Source: Euryarchaeota archaeon UBA102 (GTDB lineage: Archaea > Thermoplasmatota > Poseidoniia > MGIII > CG-Epi1). Taken from it: a DNA stretch of 8,936 nucleotides. The notes beneath the pieces are model-generated. The model did not search any database and was not told the DNA's origin. It saw nothing but the letters and a program-made list of their open reading frames with translations. Made by a program: the position numbers and the translations under genes. The stretch is taken from positions 1-8,936 of the forward strand of contig DAHL01000008.1 in NCBI GenBank assembly GCA_002509225.1, written 5' to 3'. Below are positions 5,605 through 8,936 of the stretch, piece after piece; position 1 is the first letter of the stretch; each line of letters starts with the position of its first letter.

Positions 5605-6491
5605 ATAGTGATGATCTTGATAAGTGGAGAAAGGCTGGAAATTTAGCGAGTAGAGCAAGAGATTATGGTAAGGGGAAAATTGAAGAAGGTATTGGTAAAT
5701 TAGAACTAGTAGAATCCGTAGAAAATTTTATACGAAAAAATGGAGGAACGCCTGCATTTCCATCTAATTTAGCAGTTAATGATATTGCAGCCCACTGGAC
5801 TCCTAATAGTAATGAAAAAGGCGTTTTCAAATACGGAGATATAGTGAAACTTGATGTTGGTGCTGAAATAGATGGATACATAGGTGATACTGCCCTTACA
5901 GTTGAAATTGGTAGTGATAAATATGAAGAATTATTAGAATCCAGTAAAAATGCACTGTACAATGCAATAGACATTATGCGTTCAGGTGTTGATACGAGAG
6001 AGATTGGAGAAACTATTCAAAAAACTATAGAAAATAGCGGATTCAAACCCATTTCCAATTTAACTGGGCACGCAATTGAAAGATATAATTTACATACAGG
6101 TATAGCGATACCTAATGTTAAAGAAGGAAGAGGAAGAGTATTGGAAAAGGGAATGATTGTAGCGGTTGAACCTTTCTCTACTAATGGGGCTGGTAGTGTT
6201 AAAGGAAGACATAATTCAAACATATATCAAATAAAGAGAGAAAATGAAGTTAAGGATGAGAAAGCTAATGAATTATTAAATGAAATTAAAAATCGATTTA
6301 AGGGATTGCCTTTTGCTGAAAGATGGTTACATGAATTTGGCACTGACCAAAGAAATAGCTTACAAAAATTAATAAGACAAGGTGCAGTAAACTTCTATCC
6401 AGTGCTAGAAGAAATGGGCGGAGGAATGGTATCTCAATTTGAACATACAATTTACTTGAAAGGTGATGAGGTCGAGGTCTTAACAAAATAA
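5601..6491 (+). CDS. map: Methionine aminopeptidase, type II
   Basis: The enzyme removes the initiator methionine from new proteins in the cytosol and uses two metal ions in a pita-bread fold. At 296 residues it matches archaeal type II enzymes. All five metal ligands can be placed: D85 (KLDVGAEID), D96 (IGDTALT), H157 (GHAIERY), E190 (VEPF) and E281 (FEHTIY). The substrate-side histidines H65 (AAHWTPN) and H165 (NLHTG) are also present. The segment of about 60 residues between E190 and E281, including NRFKGLPFAERWLHEF, is the helical insert that separates type II from type I. Its ATG overlaps the Sua5 stop (ATGA), and the CLC gene starts 1 nt after its own stop. Nothing looks degraded. Confidence 0.96.
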   Translation: MNSDDLDKWRKAGNLASRARDYGKGKIEEGIGKLELVESVENFIRKNGGTPAFPSNLAVNDIAAHWTPNSNEKGVFKYGDIVKLDVGAEIDGYIGDTALTVEIGSDKYEELLESSKNALYNAIDIMRSGVDTREIGETIQKTIENSGFKPISNLTGHAIERYNLHTGIAIPNVKEGRGRVLEKGMIVAVEPFSTNGAGSVKGRHNSNIYQIKRENEVKDEKANELLNEIKNRFKGLPFAERWLHEFGTDQRNSLQKLIRQGAVNFYPVLEEMGGGMVSQFEHTIYLKGDEVEVLTK

Positions 6492-6492
6492 T

Positions 6493-8316
6493 ATGAGTGG
6501 AGAAAATAGAGATATAAAATATCGAATACAAAAAATTCTGAATTCAGAAATGTTAAAACTTAATGTTTTAGCAAGTGTAACGGGATTGTTTGTTGCCATA
6601 TTGACTTGGATATTTCTAGAACTGATAGATTTGATAATAAATGTACTCTATCTTGGTGGAGATTACATAGATAATGACCTTGGATACTGGGCAATACTGA
6701 TACCTGGAATAGGGGGATTAATAGCTGGTACTTTGATAAAATATGGAAGTGTCGGGGCAAGAGGTCATGGAATTCCTGTTGTTATGGAATCTATAGCGAT
6801 TAATCAATCGAAACTCGGAACTAGATTGGCCTTGACAAAAATAGCAGCGGCAGCTACATCGATTGGAGCTGGATTTTCATTGGGAAGAGTGGGTCCTGTA
6901 GTACTAATGGCGGCAACTTTTGGTTCAGATTTAGGGCAGCGTGCTAAATTATCAATAGAGGAGACTAGAATATTGATTGGCGCAGGTACTGCAGCAGCGA
7001 TTACTACTGCTTTTAACGCTCCATTGGGTGGAGTTATTTTTGCTATGGAATTAATACTTAGTGAGATGAGAACTAGATCATTCATACCGCTAGTAGTAGC
7101 AACTGTAATGGCTACTGCGGTTGCGAGAAGCATGGAAGGAGATTTAGCTGCGTTCAGTGACTTACCAGAATATACAACACCAGATTCTTTTGAATATCCG
7201 CTCTATTTGATATTAGGCTTAGTAATTGGATTGGCAGCTGTAGGATTTATTAAACTTCTATATGCAATTGATGAAATATCTGAAAAAGGTAAATGGATTC
7301 CATTGCCGATTCAAACAACCATAGGTGGAATTTTAGTAGGAATAATAGGATTGGTATTTCCAGAAATATTAGGAAATGGATTTGGAGTTACTCAAGAAAT
7401 AATACTGGGTGAAAATTTGAGAGTAGACATGGATCGTGGACCGGGAGGTGTATTATCTATGGAAAATATTGATTTTTATTTCACTACAGTATCGAATATT
7501 ACGGTATTGCTTGTATGTTTATTTGTTTTCAAATTAATAGCTACATCCATATCAATAGGGAGTGGAGCTTCAGGGGGTGTTTTTACGCCAAGTCTGTTCA
7601 TTGGGGCATCGATAGGAGCAGTTTTTGGACATGTAGTGGGCGTGTTTGATTTCACATCTCCTGCTGGAGCATATGCATTAGTGGGTATGGCGGCTTTTGT
7701 AGCTGCCACTACACGCGCAACTCTAACGGCCATTGTACTGTTATTTGAAATGAGCGACAGCTATGAGATTATACTGCCTTTGATGTTGTCTTGTGTAGTA
7801 GCAGACGGAGTTTGTTATGTTCTTTCTGAACAATCGATATATACTGCTAAATTAGCAAGACATGGAGTGAAGATAGATTTGGAAGCTGAGCAAGATTTGA
7901 TGAGAATGTTGACAGTGGAAGAAGGTATGACTAAAGAAATTATGTCGGTAGAACCGGAAACTCCTATTGAAGCGACGATAGAGATGTTAGAAGATACGGG
8001 GCACATGTCTTTTCCAGTTATAGAATATGAAAAATTATTGGGAATAATAACATGGACAGATATACACAGAGCTGTAGAACAGGGTGATAGAGATAGGACT
8101 GTTGAGGAATATTACACAAAGGAACTAATTACAATAACACCAAAAGAAACGTTGAGCGATGCGATGGATAAATTAGGACAGAAAGAGATAGGGCACCTAC
8201 CTGTTGTCGATCCCGAAGACAGTACAAAATTGATAGGATATATAACAAAAGGAGATATAGTTAAGATATACAATAGAAAGAGACTTGCTAAAAATAAAAT
8301 GAGTTGGGAGGAATGA
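6493..8316 (+). CDS. CLC chloride channel/transporter family protein with a CBS pair, gating Glu missing
   Basis: This 607-residue membrane protein has a CLC core (about 20-455) with many hydrophobic helices and a cytosolic CBS pair (about 475-530 and 540-597) that could sense adenine nucleotides. CLC signatures: GHGIP (91-95, Ser of the usual GSGIP replaced by His, as in many prokaryotic CBS-type members), GRVGP (131-135), NAPLGG (175-180), GGVFTP with F364, and the anion-coordinating tyrosine Y450 in SIYTAKL. V133 stands where the external gating glutamate (E148 of E. coli ClC-ec1, GREGP) should be. Aligning NAPLGGVIFAMEL without gaps puts L187 at the internal proton glutamate E203. Chloride/proton exchange is therefore unlikely; passive anion conduction is the simplest inference. 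ATG 6493 is 1 nt after the aminopeptidase stop, with a GAGGT 14 nt upstream at 6474-6478, rather far for a ribosome binding site. It is the last gene of the run; a TATA box follows directly. Confidence 0.93.
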   Translation: MSGENRDIKYRIQKILNSEMLKLNVLASVTGLFVAILTWIFLELIDLIINVLYLGGDYIDNDLGYWAILIPGIGGLIAGTLIKYGSVGARGHGIPVVMESIAINQSKLGTRLALTKIAAAATSIGAGFSLGRVGPVVLMAATFGSDLGQRAKLSIEETRILIGAGTAAAITTAFNAPLGGVIFAMELILSEMRTRSFIPLVVATVMATAVARSMEGDLAAFSDLPEYTTPDSFEYPLYLILGLVIGLAAVGFIKLLYAIDEISEKGKWIPLPIQTTIGGILVGIIGLVFPEILGNGFGVTQEIILGENLRVDMDRGPGGVLSMENIDFYFTTVSNITVLLVCLFVFKLIATSISIGSGASGGVFTPSLFIGASIGAVFGHVVGVFDFTSPAGAYALVGMAAFVAATTRATLTAIVLLFEMSDSYEIILPLMLSCVVADGVCYVLSEQSIYTAKLARHGVKIDLEAEQDLMRMLTVEEGMTKEIMSVEPETPIEATIEMLEDTGHMSFPVIEYEKLLGIITWTDIHRAVEQGDRDRTVEEYYTKELITITPKETLSDAMDKLGQKEIGHLPVVDPEDSTKLIGYITKGDIVKIYNRKRLAKNKMSWEE

Positions 8317-8319
8317 AAA

Positions 8320-8327
8320 CTATATAT
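8320..8327 (+). promoter_or_regulatory. TATA box for the terminal small ORF / basic protein unit
   Basis: CTATATAT begins 4 nt after the CLC stop codon. The TATATA core is centred about 25.5 nt before ATG 8349 and about 19.5 nt before ATG 8343. By the spacing seen elsewhere in the window it favours 8349 as the leaderless start. Alternatively the start point opens a 5' leader for the gene at 8471. Confidence 0.65.
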
Positions 8328-8348
8328 GGGGTTAATTTACTTATGAGT

Positions 8349-8468
8349 ATGAACGAAGAGGGGAATGAAAACGACTTAGAGATATCAAGTCCAAAAGCCC
8401 CTAAAGGCTCCCCTAGCCTTTACAACATAGCTACAAGTATTGTTAATATAGTGAAGAGGTTTTGGTAA
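8349..8468 (+). CDS. Possible small protein of 39 residues
   Basis: ATG 8349 to TAA 8466-8468 encodes 39 residues; starting at ATG 8343 it would be 41. Residues 1-12 are acidic (MNEEGNENDLE). A short SSPKAPKGSPS linker follows. The last 16 residues (YNIATSIVNIVKRF, then W) could form an amphipathic helix ending in a basic-aromatic tail. Support comes from the TATA box 25 nt upstream of 8349, the tight 2-nt gap to the next ATG, and the fact that the frame fills almost the whole gap between its neighbours. Against it are its size, the absence of a recognisable family and a perfect hairpin inside the frame, which would also suit a non-coding leader. I do not recognise the product. Confidence 0.5.
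   Translation: MNEEGNENDLEISSPKAPKGSPSLYNIATSIVNIVKRFW
8402..8422 (+). other. Perfect 8-bp hairpin
   Basis: TAAAGGCT (8402-8409) is the exact reverse complement of AGCCTTTA (8415-8422), with a 5-nt CCCCT loop. An upstream AGCC (8396-8399) could instead pair with GGCT (8406-8409), giving a weaker, mutually exclusive hairpin. It lies inside the small ORF and about 50 nt before the start of the next gene. No U-run follows, so it is not a bacterial-type terminator. Confidence 0.55.
8456..8460 (+). promoter_or_regulatory. Ribosome binding site for the basic protein
   Basis: GAGGT lies 10 nt before ATG 8471 and is complementary to the archaeal 16S rRNA 3' end. It overlaps the end of the small ORF and supports 8471 as an internal start on a longer transcript. 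Confidence 0.5.
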
Positions 8469-8470
8469 AT

Positions 8471-8936
8471 ATGGGTTTATTTGGTGGTAAGAAAAAACGC
8501 AGAAAGAAAAGAGTAGCGCCAAAATTAGAAGCTGTGCAAGCAACGGCGCCTGCTGCTATAGCACCTGCTGAAAGTGCGCCTGCTGTGCAAATAGCCAATC
8601 CGAATATAAAACCTCAAACGGTTGCTAGTATAGATCCTGAAGCTGAAAAAAGTGTTCCTGATTTAGATTCGGGTAAATGGAGAAAAAAGAGTTCAAAACC
8701 TTTATTGAATATACAGAGAAAGGTGGATAGAATAAATAACGAAGATACACTATCACTTGAAGAGAGATATGAAAAAGCATTTGGTGAAAGACTGCCTCAA
8801 GATACCAAATATGTAAAAGAGAAAAAGAAAGATGAGAATGCAATTACATTCAAACCTAAAACAAAGGTATCATTTAAACCGAAAATTGAAACTAAAAAGG
8901 TAACTAAAGATAGTAAAAATAAAAAAGAAGAGAGTA
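8471..8936 (+). CDS. Basic low-complexity protein of unknown function, 3' end cut off
   Basis: ATG 8471 opens a frame that runs off the window after 155 codons. The N-terminus is MGLFGG followed by a dense Lys/Arg block (residues 7-14), then an Ala/Pro-rich stretch with a five-residue repeat of the type APAxx (about 26-40). Later come a segment with some helix potential (LLNIQRKVDRINN, then SLEERYEKAFGERL, about 78-106) and a Lys-rich tail (FKPKTKVSFKPKI and onward). The composition suggests a mostly disordered region, possibly a nucleic-acid- or membrane-surface-binding tail in front of a domain that lies beyond the edge. There is no signal peptide or TM segment. I do not recognise a family. 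The frame is trusted because the gene has a ribosome binding site, starts 2 nt after the small ORF, and stays open to the edge. Confidence 0.75.
   Translation, partial: MGLFGGKKKRRKKRVAPKLEAVQATAPAAIAPAESAPAVQIANPNIKPQTVASIDPEAEKSVPDLDSGKWRKKSSKPLLNIQRKVDRINNEDTLSLEERYEKAFGERLPQDTKYVKEKKKDENAITFKPKTKVSFKPKIETKKVTKDSKNKKEES
8546..8590 (+). repeat. Three imperfect 15-bp tandem units
   Basis: The segments starting at 8546, 8561 and 8576 each begin GC(G/A)CCTGCTG and are exactly 15 nt apart, encoding Ala-Pro-Ala plus two variable residues. A GCTGTGCAA sequence occurs both just before the array (8531-8539) and at its end (8582-8590). This suggests slippage or duplication in a linker-coding region. 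Confidence 0.6.

Noticed and set aside
6804..7133. Minus-strand open frame rich in Ala/Val/Ile inside the CLC gene
   Set aside because: The antisense of Gly/Ala-rich membrane helices gives such frames. The + strand motifs (GRVGP, NAPLGG) are decisive.
8402..8422. Hairpin as an intrinsic terminator
   Set aside because: No U-run follows it, and a reading frame and ribosome binding site continue downstream.

Overview
The window looks archaeal. It carries a two-repeat TATA-binding protein, a Dph2-type diphthamide enzyme with its three iron-sulphur cysteines, a type II methionine aminopeptidase, and a Pcc1 (KEOPS) domain. Initiation is also archaeal in style: TATA-like elements sit about 25 nt upstream of several start codons, which points to leaderless mRNAs. 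The DNA is AT-rich and uses many AGA and ATA codons, and GTG and TTG starts are common. A euryarchaeon of the Thermoplasmatota / Marine Group II-III type would fit, but that placement is an impression and not a demonstrated call. All recognised genes are on the + strand and tightly packed. I see no insertion sequence, CRISPR array or phage gene.

Layout: (1) 3-647, the end of an acidic, probably disordered protein holding one small beta-rich island; its stop codon shares a base with tRNA-Gln(CUG) at 647-722. (2) 751-1262, a 59-residue two-TM protein translationally coupled to a PqqD-like (RiPP-recognition fold) protein. (3) 1296-2297, Dph2, behind the clearest TATA box. (4) 2334-3830, a divergent TBP followed by a fusion of an asparagine-synthetase-like ATP-pyrophosphatase domain to a C-terminal Pcc1 domain. 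(5) 3881-8316, a compact run of citrate synthase, YrdC/Sua5, methionine aminopeptidase and a CLC chloride channel-like protein with a CBS pair. Junctions here are +2 nt, a 4-nt overlap and +1 nt. (6) 8317-8936, a strong TATA box, a small ORF of about 39 codons with a perfect 8-bp hairpin inside it, and the start of a basic low-complexity protein cut by the window edge.

The shared theme is translation and its modification: tRNA-Gln, diphthamide on EF2 (Dph2), t6A on tRNA (YrdC/Sua5 makes threonylcarbamoyl-AMP, Pcc1 belongs to KEOPS) and N-terminal Met removal. Basal transcription (TBP), central carbon metabolism (citrate synthase) and anion transport (CLC) are also present.

The best candidate for something undescribed is the AsnB-like–Pcc1 fusion two genes upstream of Sua5. 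A carboxylate-activating domain joined to a KEOPS tRNA-binding subunit could act on t6A or a related substrate. Other points worth a second look are a CLC protein lacking both glutamates used for proton coupling, a TBP lacking one DNA-kinking phenylalanine, and the regular TATA-to-start spacing.
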